From contig DATHGB010000011.1 of the NCBI GenBank assembly GCA_035317825.1, forward strand, positions 1 to 64,000: 64,000 bases of DNA. The letters are read 5' to 3'. Position numbers and translations under genes: made by a program. The number at the start of each line of letters is the position of its first letter. Position 1 is the stretch's first letter. Positions 1 through 8,327 of this stretch are shown here, piece after piece. A model generated the notes under the pieces. The model ran no database searches, had not been told where the DNA came from, and saw nothing but the letters and a program-made list of their open reading frames with translations. The stretch is from Candidatus Saccharimonadales bacterium (GTDB lineage: Bacteria > Patescibacteriota > Saccharimonadia > Saccharimonadales > Saccharimonadaceae).

Positions 1-132
1 GACTCCATCCGTCAGATAACTAAATCCAAATTGAACTCCCATCACGATTATCATCAAAATAACAAAGTCTGTACTGTAGGCTAGAAATCGATAACCTAAT
101 AGGCGCTTCGTAGATATTTTTTGTTTTTTCAT
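1..132 (-). CDS. N-terminal fragment of a membrane protein, RDD-like
   Basis: An open frame starts at an ATG at 130-132 and runs off the left edge, giving 44 residues beginning MKKQKISTKRLLGYRFLAYS. A basic N-terminus is followed by a hydrophobic stretch (FVILMIIVMGVQFGF), which is how RDD-family membrane proteins usually begin (R-L-x-A-x-x-x-D). The family call is inference from this short piece. No clear Shine-Dalgarno site is present. Confidence 0.5.
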   Translation of the reverse strand, partial: MKKQKISTKRLLGYRFLAYSTDFVILMIIVMGVQFGFSYLTDGV

Positions 133-396
133 ATGTCTTCAGTATGGCATAGCTATAATGGTCTGCCTAGCATGCACCTCTGCATATTTTGCTAAACATC
201 ACTGCTACCCTAGAGAAATATCAGCTTGCTATCAAAAAGTTTCATGAATCGGTTGTTTTTGATGATAAAAAGTTAGATTCAATAAGGCTTTAAGGCTACG
301 AAGCTATCCCGTTGTTTTCGTGAATCTATCAATAACGCTCTGGGCTACTACGTCAGGTTCTGGCTCAGCATCAATACTAACTCCACCAGCCGACAG

Positions 397-837
397 TCAG
401 TCTGCTTCCACTCTATGTTTCCAGCTCAGTACCCAATTTCTAACATCGTCTGTACCACCAAATTCATGAGCTTGACGAGTAGATAGCCTGGCAAGAGTCG
501 TTTCATCAGAAACCTGCAATACGGCCGTATGATCAAATATTGCCATCATTTCTTCCGTACGGCTTGTGCCTCCACAATAAAATGCTATTTCAGATTGCTG
601 CTTTGCAATAATCGACTTCAGTTTCTCTAGATCGCATACCCACTCACCGTCAGTATTACGGGCAAGATCTCCGATGTCTTTACCCGGAATTGGCTTTCCA
701 GTCTCTTCATCTACTAATGTGAATAGACCTGGAATACTTTCAATATCGTATGCTTCATAGCCAAGGTCAACCAAAGCTTTACATACGGTAGACTTACCAG
801 AGCCAGAAACGGCGGTGATCAATACTGATTTTTTCAT
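397..837 (-). CDS. P-loop kinase-like protein, probably truncated by an in-frame TGA
   Basis: The product begins MKKSVLITAVSGSGKST, a clear Walker A motif at residues 8-17, followed by features of small AAA/adenylate-kinase-like nucleotide kinases (YEAYDIESIPGLF near 28-40). The frame stops at TGA (397-399) after KHRVEAD. The same frame then continues with 30 sensible codons (LSAGGVSIDAEPEPDVVAQS and more) to TAG at 304-306. The tail has the DA-x-P-x-x-x-VV form usual at the C-terminus of such kinases. A TGG tryptophan codon changed to TGA is the simplest explanation. TGA is used as a true stop elsewhere (gatD/murT overlap), so recoding is unlikely. The gene is probably a recent pseudogene or encodes a slightly shortened enzyme. 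The substrate is unknown. Confidence 0.7.
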   Translation of the reverse strand: MKKSVLITAVSGSGKSTVCKALVDLGYEAYDIESIPGLFTLVDEETGKPIPGKDIGDLARNTDGEWVCDLEKLKSIIAKQQSEIAFYCGGTSRTEEMMAIFDHTAVLQVSDETTLARLSTRQAHEFGGTDDVRNWVLSWKHRVEAD

Positions 838-877
838 TCTCTAATGGTAGCATCTTTTCGTCAGTTGCCTTGAAATG

Positions 878-901
878 AAAAAAGCCGTCCAAACGAACGG
901 C
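878..901 (-). terminator. Rho-independent terminator next to the tRNA-Pro site copy
   Basis: On the minus strand the stem GCCGT/ACGGC is followed by six T. It lies 8 bases beyond the CCA end of the 30-bp site at 910-939, so it takes the same place as the hairpins that follow the site in the other tRNA-anchored units. Confidence 0.75.
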
Positions 902-909
902 ACTTTTCA

Positions 910-939
910 TGGTCGAGATGATCATCTACTCCTCAAACT
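910..939 (-). repeat. 30-bp tRNA-anchored site, tRNA-Pro version
   Basis: Read on the minus strand it starts AGTTTGAG and ends CTCGACCA, 30 bases in all. The final CGACCA equals the 3' end of tRNA-Pro (1895-1970), about 960 bases away on the same strand. It lies beyond the orphan gene 1177-1662, in the same arrangement as the sites of the two larger arrays. Confidence 0.6.
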
Positions 940-1053
940 ATTGGATTATATAATCACCAGCCCGACCGTGGGTAGAGAATTAGTAAAGGAGTTGTGGCTA
1001 AATGATTCCAGTCAACAGCCTAAAGCATATAGTGTAATATTTTAAGATAGCAA

Positions 1054-1091
1054 ACACCCCGCCTAGCACCGTGAGGCACTACGCGGGGTGT
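1054..1091 (-). terminator. Strong hairpin downstream of the GC-rich orphan gene
   Basis: A 9-bp perfect stem (ACACCCCGC at 1054-1062 with GCGGGGTGT at 1083-1091) encloses a 20-base loop. On the minus strand a short T-rich tract follows. It is GC-rich like the gene it follows and probably ends its transcript. Confidence 0.6.
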
Positions 1092-1176
1092 GCTCTCGAA
1101 CAGGTAAGACGGGGTTTAACCTAAAACGTCATGGGAAATCACACGGTGGAGATGCGGTCGTGCGACCAAGACTTCC

Positions 1177-1662
1177 TCAGGAGGCCTTGAGCGTACGCAC
1201 CACGATACCGTCGGAGTGGCTCTTCTGAACCTGCACACCGCGGGCGACGTCCACCCACTGGTCACTCAGGTGAACTAGGGTGGCCTCCGCCCAGTGCGTG
1301 TTGCAGGAGCAGTTCTCGCACCTGACATGCACCAGAATGTGGTTCGAGTTCGCGCAGCAGAAGTCGTAGCCCTCAGGGCGCTTCATCTGCACCTTGGGCA
1401 CGGCGTTGTAAGCTGTGCCGTCGATGGTGTTCCAGAACTTGGTGGGCAGGAAGAACCGTCCCGAACCCCAGATGGGCTCCGCGAGCAGCGCCTTGGTAGC
1501 TTCCGCCACCTTGATCAGCAACTCGGGGTTGTCAAGCAACTTCTTCACGTCATCGCCGGTCAGACCCGCGTTGTTGAGACGGGTGACGAACTGCGTCATC
1601 TGTCCCCACGGGAGGTCGGCGATACGGGTGTTGGAGTTACGGAACTGGTTGAACCTGGTCAT
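1177..1662 (-). CDS. GC-rich orphan protein with a cysteine cluster
   Basis: A 161-residue product starts at ATG 1660-1662 behind a Shine-Dalgarno site (GAGAGGAG). The N-terminal half contains a short helical segment (LTGDDVKKLLDNPELLIKV, about residues 34-52). I believe similar segments occur in orphan proteins common in CPR genomes, but I cannot check that here. The C-terminal half has cysteines in the order CC, then C-x2-C-x-C (DFCCANSN and VRCENCSC), which could bind zinc. Its base composition is clearly more GC-rich than that of all neighbours, so recent transfer is likely. Function unknown. It is the only gene of the unit at tRNA-Pro. Confidence 0.75.
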   Translation of the reverse strand: MTRFNQFRNSNTRIADLPWGQMTQFVTRLNNAGLTGDDVKKLLDNPELLIKVAEATKALLAEPIWGSGRFFLPTKFWNTIDGTAYNAVPKVQMKRPEGYDFCCANSNHILVHVRCENCSCNTHWAEATLVHLSDQWVDVARGVQVQKSHSDGIVVRTLKAS

Positions 1663-1850
1663 AATGACTGGGCTCCTCTCGAGGTTTACCGTTGGCTGGC
1701 CGGAGCGGCTGGCCTATAGGTGCGGCATTTTATCTCTAAGTTATTAGAAACAAGATGCCGTACCTATGTGTGATTTTCCATTTGTTAAAGAACATATATT
1801 ATAATATACTAATATGTGAATAATGTCAATAGATAGGTTAGTCAATATAT

Positions 1851-1877
1851 TAAAATAGTATGTAAAATACATACTAT
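1851..1877 (-). terminator. Hairpin directly after tRNA-Pro
   Basis: AGTATGTA pairs with TACATACT around a 3-base loop. On the minus strand it is followed by ATTTTA, about 20 bases after the tRNA CCA. It probably ends the tRNA transcript or insulates the adjacent unit. Confidence 0.6.
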
Positions 1878-1894
1878 AACATAATAAATTCAAT

Positions 1895-1970
1895 TGGTCG
1901 GGGTGAAAGGACTCAAACCTTCGACCTCTCGGTCCCAAACCGAGCGCGCTATCAACTGCGCCACACCCCG
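1895..1970 (-). tRNA. tRNA-Pro (TGG)
   Basis: A complete cloverleaf on the minus strand: acceptor CGGGGTG with CACCCCG, anticodon loop TTTGGGA with anticodon TGG, T-loop TTTGAGT, discriminator A and an encoded CCA. Confidence 0.97.
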
Positions 1971-2069
1971 ATAGGTGTTACTTAGGTGATTATAGACTAA
2001 ACCGTGTAACATTTCCAGTAGTTTTCTACTGGTGGCTTTTTTAGTTCAAAGGCGCTACCATAAATCTAT

Positions 2070-3590
2070 ATGATACAAAAGATTCTTGAACGGGTTTTCC
2101 ATGTCAGGCGTACTAGCTGGGCAGAGCGACATTTTACGGCAATACTTATAGTTGGAGCGGCTGTGGCTATGCTTGTCAGCTTAGCAATTGGTCTGGCGCA
2201 GAGTGTGTGGTTTGACGAAGCGTATTCAATTATGGTTGCTAAGCAGCCTATCGAACAGCTATTGCATTTAACAGCGGTAGATACTCATCCGCCACTTTAT
2301 TATCTGCTGCTAAAAGGTTGGGCTGGACTATTCGGGTGGAGCGAATTTGCGCTTCGAAGCTTAAGCGTCCTTGCGCTTGGCGGGTCACTAGTTATTGGAG
2401 GCTTACTTGTGAAGCGAATGTTTGGCGTACGGACAGCGCTTATAACCCTTCCGTTCATTTTGTTTGCGCCATTTCTCCTCCGATACGGATTCGAGATTCG
2501 CATGTACGCGCTCGCATCGCTAATCGGTATTGCAGCCACATATGTGCTCGTGTCGGCAGTCGATGCTAAAACGAAAAGGCAGCTCTGGATTCGTTACGGA
2601 CTATATGCCGTGCTGGTTGCTATCGGAGTCTATACGTTGTACTACACGGCACTGTTGTGGGTGGCTCATCTAGTGTGGCTAGGTTGGATTACGTACCGTG
2701 AAAAGAAGCCGGTCCTTAGAGCTCCTTGGTTATTCGCATTCGCTGGCAGTGTGATCTTGTTCTTGCCGTGGTTACCAACGTTCGTAAGGCAAATAAGTAA
2801 CGGGGCATTAGCACCAATTTCACAGGCAATGACACTTGAAAACTTGCTGGGAATTATATCATTCAACTTTGTGTATCAGCCGGTTTGGCAGTTGAATGCG
2901 CTACTATCCCTTCTGGTGGTATTTGTCATTGGAACGCTTGGTTACGTCACCGTACAAGCGTTTAAGGTTGTGTCAAATGATAAAAAGAAGTACCTTTTGC
3001 TGCTGGCATTTTACGTTTTGATTCCCATTATTGTGCTGACGCTCGTATCACTTTTCCGACCGATGTATGTTGAGCGCTATCTAGCGCATATTGCAATTGG
3101 CGGGATGCTATTTGTGGGTGTCGCTGTAGCACTTGTAACGAAAAAAACGACGACCGTTACCGTTCAGGCCGCTGCGCTTTTGGTCGTAGTTCTTGTGGTT
3201 GGTGTTGCTCATTTGATACAAGTTGGAAACTACAACTTCCAGCGTTTGCAAAAACCTGATGTTGCCCGTGCGGCAGCCCTTTTAGAGCTATGCGAAACAG
3301 GTGCTACTATTATGGCTGCCGATCCGTATGTTGCTATTGAACTTGCCTACTACGTTCCAAAAGATTGTGATATTCATTTTTACAGTAAGGATGCAAAACT
3401 AGGCGGTGGGTATGCGCTACTTTCCGAAAGTCCCCTCCGTATTAGTGATCCAGCCAGCCAACTTGCAGATAAAAAGACCGTTTACTATGCTTACTACGAT
3501 CAGCCTAGCCTGGAAATTCCACTGCTTCTCAACCAGACAGGCGATGAAAAGTTTGGTTCTCTTACGGTCGCAACCTTTAGCGCGGAATAA
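2070..3590 (+). CDS. Membrane glycosyltransferase of the GT39/PMT-ArnT superfamily
   Basis: A 506-residue protein with about ten or more hydrophobic segments. The first extracytoplasmic loop has WFDEAYS (near residue 48) with the acidic residue typical of GT-C enzymes, followed by DTHPPLYYLLLKGW (near 70-83), the hallmark of the dolichyl-phosphate-mannose mannosyltransferase/ArnT group. Such enzymes move sugars from polyprenyl-phosphate donors to proteins or envelope lipids outside the membrane. The donor and acceptor cannot be told from sequence. There is no Shine-Dalgarno site. Its end overlaps the convergent gene 3577-4647 by 14 bases. Confidence 0.88.
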   Translation: MIQKILERVFHVRRTSWAERHFTAILIVGAAVAMLVSLAIGLAQSVWFDEAYSIMVAKQPIEQLLHLTAVDTHPPLYYLLLKGWAGLFGWSEFALRSLSVLALGGSLVIGGLLVKRMFGVRTALITLPFILFAPFLLRYGFEIRMYALASLIGIAATYVLVSAVDAKTKRQLWIRYGLYAVLVAIGVYTLYYTALLWVAHLVWLGWITYREKKPVLRAPWLFAFAGSVILFLPWLPTFVRQISNGALAPISQAMTLENLLGIISFNFVYQPVWQLNALLSLLVVFVIGTLGYVTVQAFKVVSNDKKKYLLLLAFYVLIPIIVLTLVSLFRPMYVERYLAHIAIGGMLFVGVAVALVTKKTTTVTVQAAALLVVVLVVGVAHLIQVGNYNFQRLQKPDVARAAALLELCETGATIMAADPYVAIELAYYVPKDCDIHFYSKDAKLGGGYALLSESPLRISDPASQLADKKTVYYAYYDQPSLEIPLLLNQTGDEKFGSLTVATFSAE

Positions 3591-4647
3591 GCTTATTTAT
3601 GTGGGGGATTTTCAAAAGTCCCCAAGTAAATAGTATACAACCGATACCGAGTAGGGTGTTTAGCCATATGTTATTAAACTGCACGAATAGTAGCTGGCAT
3701 AGTACGAGCGGTATTGTATGAAGAATATATGCAGTCAGTGACCGCTCTCCAAAGGCAATCAACAACCAGCCAAGCCAGCGTTTTAGGAATGGCAATATCA
3801 GCTGAAAAAGACTAAGCAGCCCGATAAACCAAATGAATGATGTCAGTATGGTGGCGAGCGTGATGGGATCACGTCCGAATAATGAGCTCTCGTATTCGCC
3901 TGGTGACATCGGAAGAACTACTAATGCAGCTGCAAGAACTGTTACGGCCATCAGCCCTATAGTTCCGAAGCGAATGACCTGCTGCTGCTTTTTAGCCAGG
4001 CTGTAATATTTGGCAAAGATCGAATCAAGGTAAAATCCGGCGATTGCAGGCAGGAAGAAGAGAAGTTGCCACTGCATCCATTCAATAGAGTTGACGACGC
4101 CTAGAATCCACATGGCAGCTGAAATGCAGGCTACTATCCATGCTTTCTTGCGGCGCAAAAGCCAAATCGCAAGGGGCGAAAGAATGAGGAAGATGGCGTA
4201 AAGATACAAGAAGTGTGTGAGTGTGTGAACGTAATCGAACCGGAGCGCACTCATGACTAGTTCATTCCAGTGCCCGATAGGAATAGGAATATATGCCATG
4301 TCTCCCTTAAAATTAAGTGCCCACGAAGCTGCAACTAACGCAACGGTAGTGATAAGCATCCAAATATAAAGGAGTAGGCCGCGTTTGATGAGCTTCTGGC
4401 TGACCTCTAATAGGGGTTTGTTACGGTTCTTGTATCCTCTGACATACCCCACTAATAACCCAGAGATAATGACAAAACCTTCGGCCGCGGATGCCCATAG
4501 TTCCCCGCGTCCGCTCACGACTTCAAATAAACTTGGCCAGCGCCATAAATGATCAACGATAATCACTATAATAAAAAAACCGCGGAGGTAGTCGAGAGCC
4601 AGTATACGGGAAGGGGCTGTCTTTAACAGGCTGGATTTAGCAATCAT
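3577..4647 (-). CDS. OpgC/acyltransferase-3-like membrane protein
   Basis: A 356-residue protein with about ten membrane segments. The N-terminal region ALDYLRGFFIIVIIVDHL followed by GFVIISGLLVGY matches the OpgC and acyltransferase-3 families, which transfer acyl groups to glycans or other envelope molecules. Substrate unknown. A TATACT box lies 7 bases before the ATG, predicting a leaderless transcript. It is divergent from the peroxiredoxin gene, so the two promoters share a short region. Confidence 0.8.
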   Translation of the reverse strand: MIAKSSLLKTAPSRILALDYLRGFFIIVIIVDHLWRWPSLFEVVSGRGELWASAAEGFVIISGLLVGYVRGYKNRNKPLLEVSQKLIKRGLLLYIWMLITTVALVAASWALNFKGDMAYIPIPIGHWNELVMSALRFDYVHTLTHFLYLYAIFLILSPLAIWLLRRKKAWIVACISAAMWILGVVNSIEWMQWQLLFFLPAIAGFYLDSIFAKYYSLAKKQQQVIRFGTIGLMAVTVLAAALVVLPMSPGEYESSLFGRDPITLATILTSFIWFIGLLSLFQLILPFLKRWLGWLLIAFGERSLTAYILHTIPLVLCQLLFVQFNNIWLNTLLGIGCILFTWGLLKIPHINKLIPR

Positions 4648-4703
4648 TGTATCTAGTATATCAAAGCATTCGTGAAGGTTTCCTGAAAAGGTATACTAAA
4701 TAT

Positions 4704-5168
4704 ATGACGATAAACACCACTCCCTATCCAGCACCAGAATTCTCACTTAAAGATGACGAAGGTGCTATGCATAACCTCACTGATTACAAAGGGAAGTGGT
4801 TGGTGCTCTATTTCTATCCTAAGGATGATACTCCTGGCTGTACGGTCGAGGCCTGTAGTCTTCGTGATGCACGCGATGACATTACCGCGCTTGATGCCGA
4901 GGTAGTTGGCGTTAGCAGCGACGATGCTACGAGCCACGAAAAGTTTAAAGCTAGACACACATTAAACTTTACGCTTTTAAGTGATCCTGACCGAACGGCA
5001 ATGAATGCTTACGGCGCATGGGGTAAAAAGATGTTTGGTAAAGAAGGAATTCTTCGCAAGACATTTATTATTGATCCCAAAGGGATGGTTGTAAAAGTCT
5101 ACGGACGAGTAACACCGCTTGGCCACGGCGAGCAGGTGGTTGAAGCGTTAAAATCTTTGCAAAAATAA
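4704..5168 (+). CDS. bcp: Thiol peroxidase of the Bcp/PrxQ family
   Basis: A 154-residue peroxiredoxin. The motif YPKDDTPGCTVEACSL carries the peroxidatic cysteine and, five residues on, the resolving cysteine typical of Bcp/PrxQ. The enzyme reduces hydrogen peroxide and organic peroxides in the cytoplasm using thioredoxin. An upstream start at 4647 is possible in frame, but ATG 4704 is chosen because the homologous region begins there and a TATACT box sits 6 bases before it, predicting a leaderless mRNA. Confidence 0.93.
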   Translation: MTINTTPYPAPEFSLKDDEGAMHNLTDYKGKWLVLYFYPKDDTPGCTVEACSLRDARDDITALDAEVVGVSSDDATSHEKFKARHTLNFTLLSDPDRTAMNAYGAWGKKMFGKEGILRKTFIIDPKGMVVKVYGRVTPLGHGEQVVEALKSLQK

Positions 5169-5234
5169 ATACACTTATCTTTATATAATAAACCTGATAA
5201 AATGCTGATATAAACCATATCTTAAGGGGGAACA

Positions 5235-5849
5235 ATGGAAGCAGCAAATCAGCGCGGAGGAAAAAGTTTTCTAGTTACGTGGATTCTTAGCATTTTAGTA
5301 GGTGTATTTGGGGTTGATCGTTTCTATCTGGGCAAAGTGGGCACGGGGCTTTTAAAGTTATTTACGTTTGGCGGGCTTGGCATTTGGTGGTTCGTTGACC
5401 TGATCATTTTATTATGCGACGGAACACGGGACAAACAAGGTAATAAGTTAGCGGATTATGAAAAGAATAAGGTACTTGCAATCATACTTACTGTCGTCGT
5501 CCTTGCACTTAGTGGAGTATACGGCGCAACTCAGCGCGGGACTACTACGGTAATTGACAATACTAATACAAGCACAACTCCAGCTACGGATGAATCTTCA
5601 AGTGATGCTCCAAAAAGTGATGCCAAATGGGATGTCGAGGCTTCGTATGCCAAAATTGAAAATGGTATGACTAAAGCTCAAGTTGAAGACGCAACAGGTA
5701 AGAAAGCAGAAAATTGTACAGAAAGCCAAATCGAAGGGTACGGCAAGACCGAATCTTGTTCTTACGGTAATGTATTTACGGACAAAGCCTCGATAATGGT
5801 AATCTTCACGCAAGACGTCGTTAGTAGCAAAACGAAATCAACCTACTAA
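5235..5849 (+). CDS. TM2-domain membrane protein with extracytoplasmic tail
   Basis: 204 residues with a good ribosome site (AAGGGGG) before the ATG. Residues 9-60 form a TM2 domain: two membrane helices joined by the turn GVDRFYLGKVGTGLLKL. A third hydrophobic helix (VLAIILTVVVLALSGV) is followed by a Thr/Ser-rich linker and a C-terminal region with MTKAQVEDATGKKAENC, like the small SmpA/OmlA-type repeats found in exported proteins. The tail has two cysteines (ENC and SCS). Role unknown. Confidence 0.82.
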   Translation: MEAANQRGGKSFLVTWILSILVGVFGVDRFYLGKVGTGLLKLFTFGGLGIWWFVDLIILLCDGTRDKQGNKLADYEKNKVLAIILTVVVLALSGVYGATQRGTTTVIDNTNTSTTPATDESSSDAPKSDAKWDVEASYAKIENGMTKAQVEDATGKKAENCTESQIEGYGKTESCSYGNVFTDKASIMVIFTQDVVSSKTKSTY

Positions 5850-5873
5850 TATTTTTCTAGATTTAGATAAAAT

Positions 5874-5899
5874 CGCGCCTCGTAATGGGGCGTGTTTTT
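5874..5899 (+). terminator. Terminator after the TM2 gene
   Basis: GCGCC and GGGGCG form a stem around TCGTAAT, followed by GTTTTTG. It separates the TM2 gene from the convergent gatD gene. Confidence 0.7.
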
Positions 5900-5901
5900 G
5901 T

Positions 5902-6624
5902 TTAACGGGGACGTTTTAGCGCAGCTTCCCTAGCCAGATCTGCAAAACGATCATCAATAACGGTTGGAATAAATTCACCATACTTTTTGATAATTGCTTT
6001 TTCAACGAGGAAATCTGCAAGATGAGGGTTTTTGGGCAAAAGTGACCCATGCAGATAGCTAGCCACGACATTTCGATAGCGTGCGCCCTCGGTGTCATCC
6101 TGTCCATTGTTACCCGCGCCTTTTATAACGTGACCAAGTGGCTGGACGCCCTGGCCAAGAAAAGTAAGTCCGCTATGGTTTTCATACCCGATAATTTCAC
6201 CAAATTCACTACTTTTTGTCGTAATGTTCCCTATGAGCCGCTCTGGTCCGGCGTGCGTCTCAATATCTAAAAGGCCAATTCCTTCAATAGTGTGTCCATC
6301 GCTCGCCTTAAAGAATTTACCGAATAACTGGTATAGTCCGCAAATCATAAGCATGGGGACATCGTCGTTTGCTAGATCATGAAGCTTTGTACTGATTGAG
6401 AGTAAGTCCGTCTGGATATTATCTTGTCCCGAATCTTGACCGCCACCGCCAATAACTAAGTCGACATTATCAGGGAATTTGTCCCCTTGGTTGTATTCAA
6501 GCAGATTCACCGTATACCCATGCCATTCAAGACGTCGTTTTAGTACCAGGACATTTCCCCAGTCGCCATAAATATTCATGTCATGAGGATATAACTGCAA
6601 AATCGTAATCTGTTTTTCGTTCAT
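5902..6624 (-). CDS. gatD: Lipid II isoglutaminyl synthase, glutaminase subunit GatD
   Basis: A 240-residue class I glutamine amidotransferase of the CobB/CobQ type. The N-terminus (ITILQLYPHDMNIYGDWGNV) and the catalytic region MLMICGLYQLFGKFF with its cysteine, plus the late histidine in SYLHGSLLPKNP, match GatD. It frees ammonia from glutamine for MurT, which amidates D-Glu in the peptidoglycan stem. Its start overlaps the murT stop by 4 bases (ATGA), so the two are translated together, as in other bacteria with this pair. Confidence 0.92.
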   Translation of the reverse strand: MNEKQITILQLYPHDMNIYGDWGNVLVLKRRLEWHGYTVNLLEYNQGDKFPDNVDLVIGGGGQDSGQDNIQTDLLSISTKLHDLANDDVPMLMICGLYQLFGKFFKASDGHTIEGIGLLDIETHAGPERLIGNITTKSSEFGEIIGYENHSGLTFLGQGVQPLGHVIKGAGNNGQDDTEGARYRNVVASYLHGSLLPKNPHLADFLVEKAIIKKYGEFIPTVIDDRFADLAREAALKRPR

Positions 6625-7898
6625 GAAATAACCTCAACTTCTGTCATCTTGCTTAGCTCCCGCCGAAGGGCGAGCATAGAGGTGTAGGTACAGAAAATCC
6701 GTTTAGGGCTGTCAGCATTCGACGTAATAAAGTGACGAAGTGCTTCCGTGAGATCCGGCTCGACATGAGATATCAGTACTTCGTCGTATTGCAATCGAAG
6801 AGCCATATCGTATGCACGCATTCCGGTCACCTCGGCGACGCCGGCTTCTTTTAGACTGTCAAATTCAACATCCCAGAGCCATGACATGTCCCGTCCGTCG
6901 GCATAATTATCGTTAATAGCGATCATTGTGGCGTAGCCTTCGGGCTTGAACGACGAGAGACTTAGACGAAACCCACTCGGGTTTTTAACAAGCACTAATT
7001 CTAACGGCTGGCCGCCAATGACGACTGTTTCACCGCGTCCAAAAGCGGGGGTGATTTCTGCGAGCGCTGCAACGAGCTTTTCTTTGTCCATTGTTTCGCC
7101 GACAATTACCCCTGCAAGAGCAAGTGCGGCCGCTGCATTGTAAACGTTATAAATACCCTGTAGTTTGAGCGCTGTCGAAACGGAATGCCCGTCCATGGTA
7201 AAACTCGCGACGCCTTCTTTTAGCGATTCAAGAACGACGCCAGCCTGGAGCGTTTGACGTTTGCCCGTCTGTGCGGATTTACCACGCATTTCGTCGTCAT
7301 TTGGAAAAAGATGGGCAAGTTTTGGGGATAGGCCAAAGTAATTAATCTTTTGATACGTAAGAACACCTGCAATTGCCGCTACCCGGGGATCTTCGCGGTT
7401 CAGCACCACCGTTTCAGTCGTGCTTTTAGCAATAATGGCGAGCATTTTAGCGGTTGCATCAATTTCGCCAAAACGATCTAGTTGGTCGCGCATAACGTTC
7501 AAAAGCAGACTGTAGCGAGGTGGGACATTTTTAACGAATGACACGGCATGTGCTTCGTCTAGTTCCAGAATGGCAATATCGGCGTCAATGACCCCTTTAT
7601 TATCGACTTCGCCTAGAAGTGCTGCGGCAACACCACGAGTAAAGTTACTACCTGTGCGATTGGTAAAAACCTTTAGGCCCTGGCTTTCCAGTAATTCAAC
7701 GACCATTTTCGTCGTGGTAGTTTTGCCGTTAGTGCCGCTAATAACCACAACCCCTTGTGGCAACGTGGAAAGCGTACGTTTAATAAAATCAGGATCAATC
7801 TTTTCGACAAACAGGCCGGGAAGGGCAGATCCGCCTCCGCGTAGACGAGTAATATAGCGGACAGCTTTGCCGAGCAGCGTCACATATGGTTTTGACAT
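6621..7898 (-). CDS. murT: Lipid II isoglutaminyl synthase, ligase subunit MurT
   Basis: A 425-residue Mur-ligase-like enzyme. It has the ATP-binding motif VVISGTNGKTTTTKMV near residues 50-65, RTGSNFTRGV shortly after, and a C-terminal DUF1727-type region (NPSGFRLSLSSF, DGRDMSWLWDVEF). MurT activates the alpha-carboxyl of D-Glu in lipid II for amidation with ammonia from GatD. The four-cysteine zinc ribbon known from Gram-positive MurT is absent: the insertion between DPRVAAIAG and FTMDGH has no Cys. A TATAAT box lies 6 bases before the ATG. Confidence 0.93.
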   Translation of the reverse strand: MSKPYVTLLGKAVRYITRLRGGGSALPGLFVEKIDPDFIKRTLSTLPQGVVVISGTNGKTTTTKMVVELLESQGLKVFTNRTGSNFTRGVAAALLGEVDNKGVIDADIAILELDEAHAVSFVKNVPPRYSLLLNVMRDQLDRFGEIDATAKMLAIIAKSTTETVVLNREDPRVAAIAGVLTYQKINYFGLSPKLAHLFPNDDEMRGKSAQTGKRQTLQAGVVLESLKEGVASFTMDGHSVSTALKLQGIYNVYNAAAALALAGVIVGETMDKEKLVAALAEITPAFGRGETVVIGGQPLELVLVKNPSGFRLSLSSFKPEGYATMIAINDNYADGRDMSWLWDVEFDSLKEAGVAEVTGMRAYDMALRLQYDEVLISHVEPDLTEALRHFITSNADSPKRIFCTYTSMLALRRELSKMTEVEVIS

Positions 7899-7943
7899 AC
7901 ATCTATTATAGCGTAACCGAAGGGTGTGCGTTACAATAAGATT

Positions 7944-8327
7944 ATGTTTATAGTGGGGATTCTTTCATGGTGGTACGGCCCGGGGTGGCGCGAGCGTATT
8001 TCGATTATGCGTGAACATGTCGATTCAACTATGGATTTCTTTTCGATCGGACTTTTACTCAAAACACTATTCTCACCCTTTCGTCAGATTTCTGCTGGTA
8101 AAGTGAACGGGCCGCTAGCCGTACAGATGCGAGCGTTCTTTGACGGCCTTATTTCACGTATGATCGGCGGGATGATCCGCTCCTTCATGGTAATCATAGG
8201 TATCTGTGCCATTATCCTAACGGGACTTATCGGGTGTATTGGTTTGATTCTCTGGGCGTTCGTGCCGCTTCTGCCGATATTCGGCATCATATTGTGGTTG
8301 TCAGGATGGATGCCGTGGATACGGTAA
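7944..8327 (+). CDS. Small membrane protein upstream of the Clp-like ATPase
   Basis: 127 residues from ATG 7944, chosen because a TACAAT box lies 6 bases before it (leaderless). The sequence starts MFIVGILSWWYGPGWRERI and has two strong C-terminal hydrophobic segments (MVIIGICAIILTGLIGCIGL and FVPLLPIFGIILWL). Its end overlaps the start of the next gene by 22 bases, so it may work with the membrane-bound ATPase. No known family recognised. Confidence 0.75.
   Translation: MFIVGILSWWYGPGWRERISIMREHVDSTMDFFSIGLLLKTLFSPFRQISAGKVNGPLAVQMRAFFDGLISRMIGGMIRSFMVIIGICAIILTGLIGCIGLILWAFVPLLPIFGIILWLSGWMPWIR

Larger units (their letters stand above)
910..1894 (-). mobile_element. Single-gene unit inserted at the 3' end of tRNA-Pro
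   Basis: Between the CCA of tRNA-Pro and a 30-bp site ending in the same CGACCA lies one GC-rich gene with its own hairpins. The gene reads in the same direction as the tRNA. The strong difference in base composition from the neighbours supports transfer from elsewhere. No recombinase gene is present in the unit. Confidence 0.55.

Noticed and set aside
162-292. Possible short plus-strand peptide (LEKYQLAIKKFHESVVFDDK)
   Set aside because: The frame looks protein-like but has no proper start, promoter or ribosome site and is only about 40 codons long; it could be a relic or chance.
397-399. TGA recoded as in Gracilibacteria or Absconditabacteria
   Set aside because: TGA is the true stop of several genes here, such as murT and the minor pilin at 47082, so the code is standard.
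1294-1747. Two plus-strand ORFs over the GC-rich gene
   Set aside because: They are antisense frames kept open by high GC; the minus frame has a ribosome site and a cysteine motif.
1744-1938. 64-residue ORF over tRNA-Pro
   Set aside because: It is the tRNA and AT-rich spacer translated by chance.
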